A DNA stretch of 64,000 bases from Pseudomonas fluorescens. Its GTDB lineage: Bacteria; Pseudomonadota; Gammaproteobacteria; Pseudomonadales; Pseudomonadaceae. Each line of letters begins with the position of its first letter. The first letter of the stretch is position 1. The translations under genes and the position numbers were made by a program. The notes under the pieces were generated by a model that saw only the letters and a program-made list of their open reading frames with translations, ran no database searches and was not told the origin of the DNA. The stretch is taken from NCBI RefSeq assembly GCF_001623525.1, contig NZ_CP015225.1, positions 6,150,501 to 6,214,500 on the forward strand, written 5' to 3'. Below are positions 11,002 to 20,533 of the stretch, piece after piece.

Positions 11002-12495
11002 TCACATTGCGCAAACCACACGATTACGCCCACTGGCCTTGGCCTGGTAAAGCGCCTTGTCCGCGGCGAACAAGAGTTGTTTGAGTTCGCTGTACGGTCC
11101 CTGAGTCCAAGTGGCGATGCCGATACTGACCGTCATGGGCGCTCCTCCCTCGGACACAGGTGGCAGTTGTTCGACCGCGTCGCGAATATGCTGGGCCATG
11201 GTGAAGGCGCCAGCGGTGGTGGTCTCCGGCAGCACCACCGAGAACTCCTCACCGCCATAGCGCGCTGCCAGGTCGGCGGGGCGTCGGACATGCTGGCCGA
11301 TCAATTGCGCCAAGGTGCGCAGGGCCTCGTCACCCTTTTGATGACCATGGCGATCATTGAACGCCTTGAAATGATCGGCATCGATCATCAGCACAGACAA
11401 CGGTTGGCCCGAACGTTGGGCGCGCAGCCATTCCTGTTGCAACGTCTCGTCCAGTGTTCGTCGATTGGCCAGTCCTGTGAGGGCGTCGATGGACGCCAGT
11501 TGGGCCAATTCCCGTTCAGCTCTGTAGCGGCGTCGCAATTCGCGGCGTAGCAGCCAGGTAAGCCAGAGCAAACCGATGCACAGCGCGCCGGTGGCGCCGC
11601 TGACCAACAACGCCGTGCGTTGCCATGAGGCGAAGACCTCTTGGTAGGAGAGCGCTACCACGACAATCAATGGCAGGTCGCCCACCTGGGAAAAGGTGTA
11701 GAGCCGCTGTGTCTGATCGACACTGGAGATGCCGGTAAAACTGCCGTTACCTTCTCGCAGGATGCGTACGAAGTTCGGTCGGTTGCTGAAGTCCTTGCCG
11801 ATCATGTCGTCGGCCAGGGGCGGTTCCTGGGCCAACAGAATCCCATCGCGGCTGATCAGGTTGACCGTCCCGTGGCCGATGTTCAGGCTTTTGAACAACT
11901 GGCTGAAGTAGTTCAGGCGCATTGCGGCCTCGGCCACGCCCATGAACTCACCCCGCTCGTCGCTCAGTCGATAGCTGAAACTGATGCGCCAATCGTGGGC
12001 GGCACTCCTGGAGCGGAACGGGCGACTGATCATCATGCCCAGACTCGGGTCCTGGACATGGGACTGGAAATATTCCCGGTCGGCGTAATTGCCTTTGCGC
12101 GGTTCGAGCGAGGCGGAGTCGGCGATTACATCGCCACGCTTGTCGAGCAGCAGGATGTCGCCTTTGTAGGGGGCGGCGGTGGCGCGGTCGAACAGCGCCA
12201 GATGGCGAATCGCCGGCGAAACGTCTTTCAGGTCGTCGCGTTTGGCGGCGGCGGCCAAACCTTGCAGCGACAGATCGTAGAGCTCCACGTTACGCAGCAC
12301 ATCGGCGTCAATCAATTGCACGATATTGGTCGCCGCACGGGTCGCCGCCTCTTGTGCGGCGGCATGTTCGCGGATCAGCAGAAACGTCACGATGCTCAGG
12401 ATGGCAATGACAACCAGTGAGCTGGCCAGTACGAATACCCGTTCCGAACGTCTCGAAAGCGGGGTGTTGCCGGGTGTCGCACTGCGCGCGCTCAT
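11002..12495 (-). CDS. Membrane-bound diguanylate cyclase with periplasmic sensor
   Basis: A 497-residue protein. An N-terminal membrane helix (VFVLASSLVVIAILSIVTFL, about residues 18-37) is followed by a periplasmic region of roughly 270 residues resembling a dCACHE sensor. A second membrane helix (TALLVSGATGALCIGLLWL) precedes a C-terminal GGDEF domain. The active site reads GGEEF and is preceded at the usual distance by RPAD, an RxxD inhibitory site, so the enzyme should make c-di-GMP and be product-inhibited. The start at 12495 is chosen because it begins just before the membrane helix; the frame runs 67 codons further upstream without conserved character. It could affect alginate through the PilZ protein Alg44, but that is speculation. 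Confidence 0.88.
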   Translation of the reverse strand: MSARSATPGNTPLSRRSERVFVLASSLVVIAILSIVTFLLIREHAAAQEAATRAATNIVQLIDADVLRNVELYDLSLQGLAAAAKRDDLKDVSPAIRHLALFDRATAAPYKGDILLLDKRGDVIADSASLEPRKGNYADREYFQSHVQDPSLGMMISRPFRSRSAAHDWRISFSYRLSDERGEFMGVAEAAMRLNYFSQLFKSLNIGHGTVNLISRDGILLAQEPPLADDMIGKDFSNRPNFVRILREGNGSFTGISSVDQTQRLYTFSQVGDLPLIVVVALSYQEVFASWQRTALLVSGATGALCIGLLWLTWLLRRELRRRYRAERELAQLASIDALTGLANRRTLDETLQQEWLRAQRSGQPLSVLMIDADHFKAFNDRHGHQKGDEALRTLAQLIGQHVRRPADLAARYGGEEFSVVLPETTTAGAFTMAQHIRDAVEQLPPVSEGGAPMTVSIGIATWTQGPYSELKQLLFAADKALYQAKASGRNRVVCAM

Positions 12496-12632
12496 GGTTC
12501 CGATGTCTGCATTGTCATGTGGCTGGGGTCCGTCCCAAAGGGTTGCAAACCGGCAATGAACCAGATGCTGGCCTTTTGCTGATTGTGCTTGGATCAATGA
12601 GAGCGGGCAATCAGTGTTTGCGCAATAACTGG

Positions 12633-12658
12633 GTAGGAGCTGCCGAAGGCTGCGATCT
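12633..12658. repeat. Dispersed GTAGGAGCTGCCGAAGGC-type repeat
   Basis: A single copy of a short palindrome-like element (AGCTGCCGAAGGCTGCGATC) recognisable from many Pseudomonas intergenic regions. It lies between the diguanylate cyclase and the sensor kinase genes and has no partner arm here. Confidence 0.5.
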
Positions 12659-12725
12659 GTCGATTTTGATCGAGTTGGCTTTCGCCCAGCATTCAATGCT
12701 GGAAAGATCGAACCTTGTGAAGGCC

Positions 12726-14093
12726 TCAGGCTGGCAAGCGGATCCCGAACGTGTTGGCACCCTGGTCGCTGCGCACGAACACATCGCCACCGTGCATCAG
12801 TGCAATGGCCTTGACGATGGCCAGCCCCAGTCCATGGTTGGCGCCACTGTTGCTGCGCGAGGCATCGACGCGATAGAAACGTTCGAACAGGCGTGGCAAG
12901 TGCTCGCCGGCGATCGGTTCGCCGGGGTTGGTGACCGCGAGGGTGATCTGGTCGCCAAGGGCTTCGATGTGCACGTCGATCACTTGCCCGGGCGCGGTGT
13001 GTTGTACGGCGTTGCTCAGCAGGTTGATCAGCGCCCGTCGCAAGTGGGCGATCTCGATGTTGGCCTGGGCATCGCCGCTGACCCGGACCTGGACCTGGGC
13101 ATCTTCCAGTATGAAGTCCAGGTAATCGAGGGTGGTCGCCACTTCGCCGGCCAGGGATGCGCTGGTCAACTTGGTGGCCTTGCTGCCTTGGTCGGCGCTG
13201 GCCAGGAACAGCATGTCGTTGATGATCGAACGCAGCCGCTCCAACTCCTCGAGATTCGATTGCAGCACTTCGAAGTAGTGTTCGGCCGAGCGTCCACGGG
13301 TCAACGCAACCTGGGTCTGGCCGATCAGGTTGGTCAGGGGCGAGCGCAATTCATGGGCGACGTCGGCGTTGAACGATTCCAGCCGCGAGTAAGCCTGTTC
13401 GACCCGGTCGAGGGTGGCGTTGAAGGAACTGACGAACTGGCTCAGCTCCGGCGGCAAGGGCGACAGCTGCAAGCGCCCGGAGAGGCGGGGCGGGGCCAGG
13501 CGTCGGGCTTCATCGGACAGCTTGATCAGCGGTTTGAGGCCGATGCGCGCGACCCAGTAGCCCAGCAACGAAGCGAGGAGCACACCGACAATCGCCAGGC
13601 TCACCAGCGCCACCAGCAGGCGATGCTGGGTCTGGTAGAAGGTCTGGGTGTCAATGCCGATCATGAAGCGCAGCGGCGGGCGTTGGTCCTTGGCCGGGAA
13701 TTGGCTCACCAATACTTTCATCGGGTAGTCCCGATGGGGCAAGGTCAGGTCGCGCTTCCCCAGGGCGCCTTGGGCAAAGGCACGGATCTGTGCATCGGGA
13801 GCGCCGTATTCAAAGCGCGGATCGTCGCTGACGATCCAGAAATGGATGCGTTTGTCTTCTTCACCGAGCAGTCGCAGCTTGTTGTTGATCTTCACCCAGT
13901 GTTCAGGCGTGCCGTAGCGGCCAACGGTGGACTCCAGGACACTGTAGCGGGCATCGAGCTCGGCTTCGGGCAACAGGCCCAGGCCCTTGCCGACCTGCTG
14001 GTATAAAGCGCCACCGATCAACAGGAACACCAGCGCCGCCACCAGCGTGAACATGCCGCTCAGGCGCAGGGCGATGCTGTCAGGGACGCTCAT
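12726..14093 (-). CDS. Sensor histidine kinase of the RND efflux operon
   Basis: A 455-residue kinase of the heavy-metal-sensor (CusS/IrlS-like) class. It has an N-terminal membrane helix (LVAALVFLLIGGALY) and a periplasmic domain to about residue 170. A second helix (LVALVSLAIVGVLLASLLGYW) leads to HAMP, then the H-box FNADVAHELRSPLTNL with the phospho-accepting His. The N-box (LSNAVQHTAPG), F and G2 motifs (NHGLGLAIVKAI) follow. The start at 14093 overlaps the response-regulator gene by 14 bp; the frame extends further but only inside that gene. It is the last gene of the operon that begins with the membrane fusion protein. Confidence 0.9.
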   Translation of the reverse strand: MSVPDSIALRLSGMFTLVAALVFLLIGGALYQQVGKGLGLLPEAELDARYSVLESTVGRYGTPEHWVKINNKLRLLGEEDKRIHFWIVSDDPRFEYGAPDAQIRAFAQGALGKRDLTLPHRDYPMKVLVSQFPAKDQRPPLRFMIGIDTQTFYQTQHRLLVALVSLAIVGVLLASLLGYWVARIGLKPLIKLSDEARRLAPPRLSGRLQLSPLPPELSQFVSSFNATLDRVEQAYSRLESFNADVAHELRSPLTNLIGQTQVALTRGRSAEHYFEVLQSNLEELERLRSIINDMLFLASADQGSKATKLTSASLAGEVATTLDYLDFILEDAQVQVRVSGDAQANIEIAHLRRALINLLSNAVQHTAPGQVIDVHIEALGDQITLAVTNPGEPIAGEHLPRLFERFYRVDASRSNSGANHGLGLAIVKAIALMHGGDVFVRSDQGANTFGIRLPA

Positions 14094-14763
14094 CGCTGCG
14101 ACTCTCCAGCACATAACCCATGCCGCGAATGGTGTGCAGCAACTTCTGTTCGAATGGCCCGTCGAGCTTGGCCCGCAAGCGTTTGATCGCCACTTCCACC
14201 ACGTTGGCGTCACTGTCGAAGTTGATGTCCCAGACCATTTCGGCAATGGCGGTTTTCGAGAGGATTTCACCCTGGCGGCGGGCCAGGACGCTGAGCAGGG
14301 AGAACTCCTTGGCCGTCAAGTCCAGGCGCTGGCCGGCCCGTGTGGCCTTGCGGCTGATCAGGTCGATCCACAGGTCGGCGATGCTCACCTGCACCGGCTC
14401 ATGGCCGCCGCTGCGGCGGGTCAGGGCTTGCAGGCGGGCCACCAGTTCGAGGAAGGAGAAAGGTTTGCCCAGGTAGTCATCGGCGCCGTCGCGCAAGCCC
14501 TTGATGCGGTCCTCGACCCGTTCCCGGGCGGTGAGCATGATCACCGGTGTCTGCTTGCGGGCGCGCAGGGCCCGCAGTACGCCGAAGCCGTCCAGGCCCG
14601 GCAGCATCACGTCGAGCACGATCACCGCATAGTCGGTTTCCAGGGCCAGATGCAGCCCTTCGATACCGTCCGGCGCCACGTCCACGGTATAGCCCTGTTC
14701 GGTCAGGCCGCGGTGCAGGTAGTCCGCAGTTTTTTCTTCGTCTTCGATAATCAGAACGCGCAT
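14080..14763 (-). CDS. OmpR/CopR-type response regulator
   Basis: A 227-residue two-domain regulator. The receiver has the acidic pocket EDEE (9-12), phospho-acceptor Asp in VLDVMLPGLDG (about 51) and Lys in DYLGKPF (about 101). The C-terminal winged helix has LTAKEFSLLSVLARRQGE and VVEVAIKRLRAKLDGPF, typical of CusR/CopR-like regulators. It is encoded 9 bp after the RND pump gene and overlaps the kinase gene, so pump and regulators are probably cotranscribed and autoregulated. The inducing signal is unknown. Confidence 0.92.
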   Translation of the reverse strand: MRVLIIEDEEKTADYLHRGLTEQGYTVDVAPDGIEGLHLALETDYAVIVLDVMLPGLDGFGVLRALRARKQTPVIMLTARERVEDRIKGLRDGADDYLGKPFSFLELVARLQALTRRSGGHEPVQVSIADLWIDLISRKATRAGQRLDLTAKEFSLLSVLARRQGEILSKTAIAEMVWDINFDSDANVVEVAIKRLRAKLDGPFEQKLLHTIRGMGYVLESRSDERP

Positions 14764-14772
14764 GGCCCTGCC

Positions 14773-17700
14773 TCAGTGGTCTGTGCTCGCCAGCGCCGCC
14801 GTCGGCGCCGACCCTGGCTGATGGGCGGGCCGATGGAACAGTCGCTCCAGCCACAAGTATATGACCGGTGTGGTGAACAGCGTCAGCGCCTGACTCACCA
14901 GCAGGCCGCCCACCACCGCGATGCCCAGGGGCTGGCGCAGCTCCGCGCCGGGGCCATAGCCGAGCATCAGCGGCAAGGCGCCGAGCAGGGCGGCCAGGGT
15001 GGTCATCATGATCGGTCGGAAGCGTGTCAGGCACGCCTGGAAAATCGCCTCCTGGGGCGCCAACCCTTTGTTGCGCTGGGCGTCGAGGGCGAAGTCGATC
15101 ATCAGGATGCCGTTCTTCTTGACGATCCCGATCAGCAGCACCAGCCCGATCAGCGCCATGATCGAAAAATCCTGGCCCAGCAGCCAGAGCATGATCAGCG
15201 CGCCGAGGCCGGCCGAGGGCAGGGTGGAGATGATCGTCAACGGGTGCACGAAGCTCTCGTAGAGCACGCCGAGGATGATGTACACGGCCACCAGCGCGGC
15301 GAGGATCAGCCATGGCTGGCTCGCCAGCGAGCTCTGGAAGGCCTGGGCCGCGCCCTGGAAATTACCGGTGATGGCGGCGGGCATGCCGATTTCGTTCTTC
15401 GCCTGGTCGAGCAGGCGCACCGCGTCTCCCAGGGCGACGCCGGGCGCCAGGTTGAACGACAGGTTGGCGGCCGGGAACATGCCGTCGTGGGCAATCGACA
15501 GCGGGCCGTTGCTCGGCGCATCGAAGCGGGCCAGGGCCGAGAGCGGCACCATTTCTCCACTCAGGGGGGAACGCAGGTAGAAATACGCCAGGCTTTCGGC
15601 CTTGCCGCGTTGCTGGGTGTCGAGCTCCAGGATCACGTTGTACTGGTTGGTCTCGGTCTGGAATTCATTGATCTGACGTTGGCCGAAGGCGTCGTACAGG
15701 GCCTGGTCGACATCGGTGGCGGTGAGGCCGAAGCGCGCTGCCGCGCTGCGGTCGATGTTGATGTGGGTGATGCTGCCGCCCAGTTGCAGGTCGTTGGAGA
15801 TGTCACGGAACGCCGGGTTGCCGCGCAGCCTGTCGGTGAGTTTTTGCGTCCAGGCGTTGAGGCTCGGCCCGTCGTTGCTCTTGAGCACGTATTGATATTG
15901 GGCGCGACTGGGGCCGGAGCTGAGGTTGATGTCCTGCCCGGCCCTGAGGTACAGCACTACACCGGGGATTTTCAGCAATTGCGGGCGGATTCGGTCGATG
16001 AAGCCGCTGGCCGACACGTCACGCTCGCTCCGGGGCTTGAGGGCGATCCAGAAACGGCCGTTGGCGATGGTCTGGTTATTGCCCGAAACACCGACGGAAT
16101 GGGAGAAGGTCTGCACCGCCGGGTCGGCGGCGACGATGTCGGCCAGGGCCTTGTGTTTGGCGACCATGTCCGGGAACGACACATCGGCGGCGGCTTCGCT
16201 GGTGCCCAGTACCAGGCCGGTGTCCTGTACCGGAAAGAACCCCTTGGGGATGAACACGTAGCCCACCACCGCCAGTGCCAGGGTCAGGCCGAACACGCCT
16301 ATCATCAGTTTTTGATGGGCCAGGGCCCGACGCAGGCCGCGCTCGTACCAGCCCAGCAGACGCTCGCCGAATCCCATCTTGCTGTGGGCATGATGTACCG
16401 GGGCACGCATGAACAGCGCGGCCAGGGTCGGTGCCAGGGTGAGCGACACCACCACCGAAATCAGAATGGTCGAGGTGGCGGTCAGGGCAAATTCCTTGAA
16501 CAGGCGCCCGACCACACCGCCCATGAACAGCAGCGGGATGAATGCCGCTACCAGCGAGAAGCTGATGGAGACCACGGTGAAGCCGATCTCACCCGCTCCC
16601 TTGATCGCCGCTTCGCGCATGCCGTCGCCGGCCTCCAGATGCCGGTGGATGTTCTCCACCACCACAATCGCATCGTCCACCACGAACCCGACCGAGATGA
16701 CGATTGCCACCAGGGTCAGGTTGTTCAGGCTGAAGCCCATCACGTACATCAGGGCGAAACTGGCGGTCAGCGACACCCCCAGCACCGCCGAGACAATCAG
16801 GGTTGCCGAGAGCTGGCGCAGGAACAGCGCCATCACCGCGACAACCAGCAGCACCGCGATCAGCAAGGTGATCTCCACTTCGTGCAACGAGGCGCGGATA
16901 GTCTGGGTGCGGTCGATCAGTACCTTGACCTGTATGGCAGCGGGCAGCATGGCTTGCAGGGTGGGCAGGGCCGCCTGGATGCGGTCGACGGTCTCGACGA
17001 TGTTCGCCCCCGGTTGCCGGAAGATCACCAGGTTGACCCCTGGTTCGCTGTCGGACCAGGCCTGGACGTAAGCGTTTTCCGAGCCGTTGACGACCTTGGC
17101 GATGTCCTTGAGGTGAACCGGTGCGCCGTCCTTGTAGGACACGATCAGCTCACCGTACTCCTCAGGCTGGAACAGCTGGTCGTTGGTGGACAGGGTGGAA
17201 ATGCTCGAATCGCCGTACAGGGCGCCCTTGGCCAGGTTGAGGCTGGCCTGCTGGAGCGCCAGGCGGATGTCCGCCAGGGTCAGGCCGATGGCGGCGAGCC
17301 GGTCGGCCGAGGCCTGGACCCGGATCGCCGGACGCTGCTGGCCGGTGATGTAGATTTGTCCTACGCCGTCGATCTGGCTGATCTGGCGCGAGAGCAGGGT
17401 TTCGACGTAGTCGCTCAGCTCGGTGCCGGGCATCAGGGAGGAGCTGATGCTGAGGATCAACACCGGGCTGTCGGCGGGGTTGACCTTGCGCCAGGTCGGC
17501 AGGTTCGGCATGTCGTTGGGCAGTTTGCCGGCGGCGGTGTTGATCGCCGCCTGCACTTCCTGGGCGGCGGTGTCGATGCTTTTATCGAGGCTGAATTGCA
17601 GGATCAGGTTGGTCGAGCCCAGGGCGCTGCTGGAGGTCATCTGGGTGATGCCGGGGATGGCACTGAATTGCACTTCCAGCGGCGTCGCCACTGACGAGGC

Positions 17701-17889
17701 CATGGTTTCGGGGCTGGCCCCGGGCAACTGGGCGTTGACCTGGATGGTCGGGAATTCGGCTTCCGGCAACGGCGCGACGGGCAGGCGAGGAAACGCGATC
17801 ATCCCCAGCAGCACCAGGGCGAACGTCAGCAACACCGTGGCGATGGGGTGGTCGATGCACCACGCTGAAACCGAGCCGCGGCCCTTCAC
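14773..17889 (-). CDS. RND efflux pump inner-membrane subunit (MdtC/MuxC-like)
   Basis: A 1038-residue HAE1-type RND permease. After the first helix comes a large porter domain, then the second helix cluster with the proton-relay segment GFVVDDAIVVVENIHRH (Asp pair around residue 400). A second porter loop and the last helices with AALVAVYIILGVLYESF and GIVKKNGILMIDFAL follow. The N-terminus (AWCIDHPIATVLLTFALVLLGM) resembles MdtC/MuxC rather than AcrB. The start is a GTG at 17889, overlapping the fusion-protein stop (GTGA), and gives normal family length. Only one permease is encoded here, unlike MdtBC/MuxBC. Substrates cannot be inferred. Confidence 0.9.
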   Translation of the reverse strand: MKGRGSVSAWCIDHPIATVLLTFALVLLGMIAFPRLPVAPLPEAEFPTIQVNAQLPGASPETMASSVATPLEVQFSAIPGITQMTSSSALGSTNLILQFSLDKSIDTAAQEVQAAINTAAGKLPNDMPNLPTWRKVNPADSPVLILSISSSLMPGTELSDYVETLLSRQISQIDGVGQIYITGQQRPAIRVQASADRLAAIGLTLADIRLALQQASLNLAKGALYGDSSISTLSTNDQLFQPEEYGELIVSYKDGAPVHLKDIAKVVNGSENAYVQAWSDSEPGVNLVIFRQPGANIVETVDRIQAALPTLQAMLPAAIQVKVLIDRTQTIRASLHEVEITLLIAVLLVVAVMALFLRQLSATLIVSAVLGVSLTASFALMYVMGFSLNNLTLVAIVISVGFVVDDAIVVVENIHRHLEAGDGMREAAIKGAGEIGFTVVSISFSLVAAFIPLLFMGGVVGRLFKEFALTATSTILISVVVSLTLAPTLAALFMRAPVHHAHSKMGFGERLLGWYERGLRRALAHQKLMIGVFGLTLALAVVGYVFIPKGFFPVQDTGLVLGTSEAAADVSFPDMVAKHKALADIVAADPAVQTFSHSVGVSGNNQTIANGRFWIALKPRSERDVSASGFIDRIRPQLLKIPGVVLYLRAGQDINLSSGPSRAQYQYVLKSNDGPSLNAWTQKLTDRLRGNPAFRDISNDLQLGGSITHINIDRSAAARFGLTATDVDQALYDAFGQRQINEFQTETNQYNVILELDTQQRGKAESLAYFYLRSPLSGEMVPLSALARFDAPSNGPLSIAHDGMFPAANLSFNLAPGVALGDAVRLLDQAKNEIGMPAAITGNFQGAAQAFQSSLASQPWLILAALVAVYIILGVLYESFVHPLTIISTLPSAGLGALIMLWLLGQDFSIMALIGLVLLIGIVKKNGILMIDFALDAQRNKGLAPQEAIFQACLTRFRPIMMTTLAALLGALPLMLGYGPGAELRQPLGIAVVGGLLVSQALTLFTTPVIYLWLERLFHRPAHQPGSAPTAALASTDH

Positions 17890-19043
17890 GGTTGCGGCTC
17901 CGCGGTCTTGGCCAGGGCGGGCGGGGCACTGAGCACCTGGATGTGGCTGCCCGGCTTGAGCCGTGACTGACCATCGCTCACCAGTTGATCGCCAGCGTTC
18001 ACCCCTTTGATGATGTGTATGTCGCTGTCCTGGTAAACCATGACCACCGGCACGCTCTCGACCTTGTCGCCCTTGATCCGGTACACGAAGTGTTGCTCCA
18101 GCCCGCGCTGGACCACGGAGGGAGGCACCACCAGGGCGTCCTTGTCGAGGGCGGTCTGGATCTTCAGCGTCACCAGTTGCCCGGGCCACAGCCGTTGCGC
18201 GGCGTTGTCGAATTCAGCCTTGGCCCGCAGGGTTCCGGTGTTGGCGTTGATCTGGTTGTCGATGAGGCTCAGGCGCCCCTCGCCGAGCAGTTCCCCGCTA
18301 GCGCCATCGGCACCGAGATAGGCCTTGACCAAGGCTTGCTCGGGTGCCGCGATCAAGCGTTGCAAGGTGGGCAGCATTTGCTGGGGCAGGGAGAACTCCA
18401 CGGCGATCGGGTCGATCTGGGTCACCGTGAACAGGCCTTCGGCGTCGCTGGTGCGCAGGAAGTTGCCTTCATCCACATTGCGAATGCCGACGCGACCGCT
18501 CACCGGGGAGCGGATCTGGGTGTAGGACAGTTGCACCTGCGCCGAGTCGATGGCCGCCTGGTTACCCTGGGCGGTGGCCTTGAGCTGCTTGACCAGCGCC
18601 TGCTGCTGGTCGTAGGTCTGCTTCGAGACGCCGTCATCGACGCTCAGCAATTTGTAGCGCTTGAGATTGACCTGGGCCACCGCCAGCTGCGCCTGGCTCT
18701 CGCCGAGCTGGGCCCGGGCCTGGTCGAGGCTGGCGCGGATCGAACGATCGTCGATGGTCGCCAGCAGGTCACCTTTCTTGACCAGTTGCCCTTCCTTGAC
18801 CAGCAGCCGGGTGAGGATGCCGTCGATCTGCGGCCGGATGACCACGCTGTGCAGCGACAGGACCGTACCGATGCCGCTGGCAAAGCGCGGCACATCCTTT
18901 TGCACCACGCTGACGACCCGCACCGGAACGGCGGCGGGAGCGCTGGGCTTGGCGGTCACGGGCCTGAGCACAAACCAGAGGACAAGGGCCGCCAGGGCGA
19001 CCAAAAGCACGACGAGCAGGACGGTTTTCTTCTGGGTGTGCAT
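17886..19043 (-). CDS. RND efflux membrane fusion protein (MdtA-like)
   Basis: A 385-residue periplasmic adaptor. An uncleaved N-terminal membrane anchor (TVLLVVLLVALAALVLWFVL, about 7-26) is followed by barrel and lipoyl halves (VVIRPQIDGILTRLLVKEGQ; YTQIRSPVSGRVG). A coiled-coil hairpin lies between them (about 105-170), and the C-terminal barrel and membrane-proximal domains end the chain. It is the first gene of a four-gene operon with the pump and two-component genes. No outer-membrane factor gene is in this operon, so the pump presumably uses one encoded elsewhere. Confidence 0.9.
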   Translation of the reverse strand: MHTQKKTVLLVVLLVALAALVLWFVLRPVTAKPSAPAAVPVRVVSVVQKDVPRFASGIGTVLSLHSVVIRPQIDGILTRLLVKEGQLVKKGDLLATIDDRSIRASLDQARAQLGESQAQLAVAQVNLKRYKLLSVDDGVSKQTYDQQQALVKQLKATAQGNQAAIDSAQVQLSYTQIRSPVSGRVGIRNVDEGNFLRTSDAEGLFTVTQIDPIAVEFSLPQQMLPTLQRLIAAPEQALVKAYLGADGASGELLGEGRLSLIDNQINANTGTLRAKAEFDNAAQRLWPGQLVTLKIQTALDKDALVVPPSVVQRGLEQHFVYRIKGDKVESVPVVMVYQDSDIHIIKGVNAGDQLVSDGQSRLKPGSHIQVLSAPPALAKTAEPQP

Positions 19044-19123
19044 GGATATGAAGGGCCGGTTCGGGACACAGGAGTTTGAGCTTTCTTATATAGCGTTACG
19101 AGCCGGTCAGGAAGGTGACGGCT

Positions 19124-19143
19124 AACTGACAGGCTTGTCAGTT
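19124..19143. promoter_or_regulatory. Perfect inverted repeat in the divergent promoter of the efflux operon
   Basis: AACTGACA and TGTCAGTT form a perfect 8-bp inverted repeat around GGCT. It lies 81 bp before the fusion-protein start and 136 bp before the small ORF on the other strand, so it could be an operator for either. T residues follow on the plus strand, so a weak terminator is the alternative reading. Confidence 0.45.
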
Positions 19144-19279
19144 TTGTCCTGGCTTGCCGTCAGATGAATGGTCGTGCCAGATGAAACTGCCCTGCGCGCG
19201 GTGATATCGGGCAGGTATACTGCCGCCTTTCGCGGCTCGCCCTTCGGGCCCGACTTGCATGCATGACCCGGAGCCTCAC

Positions 19280-19537
19280 ATGACTTCCCCCACACCTTCG
19301 CCTGCGGATGAACTCCCCGGCGGCGAACAGGCCGATTTGTCCGACAGCGATGTTTCCTGCACCGAGGACGCCAAAGCGGCGATCCCTGCCTTCAAATTCC
19401 CGTTCAAACCCGGTGAACTGGCTGCGGCCAAGGGCGCCGGCCAACAGCCGTGGTACAAGAACGGCGCGAAGAATGGCCATACCAAGACCCCGGGCGCCGC
19501 GCCTCCCGGCACGCGTCGTTCGATGGGCAAGCGCTGA
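19280..19537 (+). CDS. Small hydrophilic protein of unknown function
   Basis: An 85-residue protein rich in Pro, Ala, Gly and Lys with no membrane segment. The middle is LSDSDVSCTEDAKAAIPAFK, followed by a FPFKPGEL turn, and the C-terminus is basic (PGTRRSMGKR). A GGAG ribosome site 6 bp before the ATG at 19280 favours that start over the one at 19259. It stands alone, divergent from the efflux operon and convergent with the LysR gene. I do not recognise a characterised family. Codon choice resembles neighbouring genes, which supports it being real. Confidence 0.6.
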   Translation: MTSPTPSPADELPGGEQADLSDSDVSCTEDAKAAIPAFKFPFKPGELAAAKGAGQQPWYKNGAKNGHTKTPGAAPPGTRRSMGKR

Positions 19538-19564
19538 CATCATCCTTCACGCACGGGGGCGACT

Positions 19565-20533
19565 TCAGTTCGCGACCCGTGCGCCTGCCAGGCTTCCACT
19601 CAATTCGTAAGCCGCCAGCTCAGACTGGTGCGCCGCGAGGATTTCAGGCAACGAGCCTCGCAGGTACTCGACCCAGGTCTTGATCTTCGCATCCAGGTAT
19701 TGGCGCGACGGGTAGATGGCATAGAGGTTCAGTTCCTGGGAGCGGTAGTTGGGCATGACCCGCACCAGCGTGCCGTTGCGCAGGCCTTCGATGGCGGCGT
19801 ACACCGGCAACACCCCCACGCCCATGCCGCTGGTGATCGCGGTTTTCATCGCATCGGCGGAATTCACCAGGAACGGTGAGCTATTGATGGTGACCATCTC
19901 CTGGCCTTCCGGGCCGTCGAACACCCATTTTTCCAGCGGAATGACCGGGCTGACCAGGCGCAGGCAGGCGTGGTTGAGCAGGTCGCCGGGTTTTTGCGGG
20001 CAGCCGCTGGCTTTCACATAGGCGGGCGATGCGCAGACGATGCTGTAGGTGATCCCCAGGCGCTGGGAGACGAAGCCCGAATCCGGCAACTCGCTGGCGA
20101 GCACGATGGAGACGTCGTAGCCCTCGTCGAGGATGTCCGGCACGCGGTTGGCCAGGGTCAGGTCGAAGGTCACATCCGGATGGGTCTTGCGATAACGGGC
20201 GATGGCGTCGATCACGAAATGCTGGCCGATGCCGGTCATCGTGTGGACCTTCAACTGCCCGGCCGGTCGGGCATGGGCGTCGCTGGCCTCGGCTTCCGCT
20301 TCTTCGACATAAGCCAGGATCTGCTCGCAACGCAACAAGTAGCGTTTACCTGCCTCGGTCAGGGCAATGCGGCGAGTGGTGCGGTTGAGCAGGCGGGTTT
20401 GCAGATGGGCTTCCAGGTTGGAAACCGCGCGCGAGATGTTGGCCGTCGTGGTGTCCAGTTGCGCGGCGGCAGCGGTGAAACTGCCAGCTTCGGCAACACA
20501 ACTGAACGCGCGCATGTTTTGCAAGGTGTCCAT
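19565..20533 (-). CDS. LysR-family regulator (AaeR/CrgA-like)
   Basis: A 322-residue LysR-type regulator. The N-terminal winged helix (MRAFSCVAEAGSFTAAAAQL to NRTTRRIALTEAGKRYL) covers about residues 7-70 and a two-lobed effector domain runs to about 300. It is transcribed away from the Aae-like efflux operon starting at 20823, the usual arrangement of a LysR regulator and its target. In E. coli the related AaeR controls aaeXAB in response to aromatic acids; that this protein does the same is inference. The last residues extend to within about 30 bp of the small ORF on the other strand. Confidence 0.88.
   Translation of the reverse strand: MDTLQNMRAFSCVAEAGSFTAAAAQLDTTTANISRAVSNLEAHLQTRLLNRTTRRIALTEAGKRYLLRCEQILAYVEEAEAEASDAHARPAGQLKVHTMTGIGQHFVIDAIARYRKTHPDVTFDLTLANRVPDILDEGYDVSIVLASELPDSGFVSQRLGITYSIVCASPAYVKASGCPQKPGDLLNHACLRLVSPVIPLEKWVFDGPEGQEMVTINSSPFLVNSADAMKTAITSGMGVGVLPVYAAIEGLRNGTLVRVMPNYRSQELNLYAIYPSRQYLDAKIKTWVEYLRGSLPEILAAHQSELAAYELSGSLAGARVAN

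Noticed and set aside
13987..17694. Plus-strand open frame of 1235 codons
   Set aside because: It is antisense to the kinase, regulator and RND genes, which have clear domains. The His/Gln/Gly-rich translation is the usual shadow of high-GC coding DNA.
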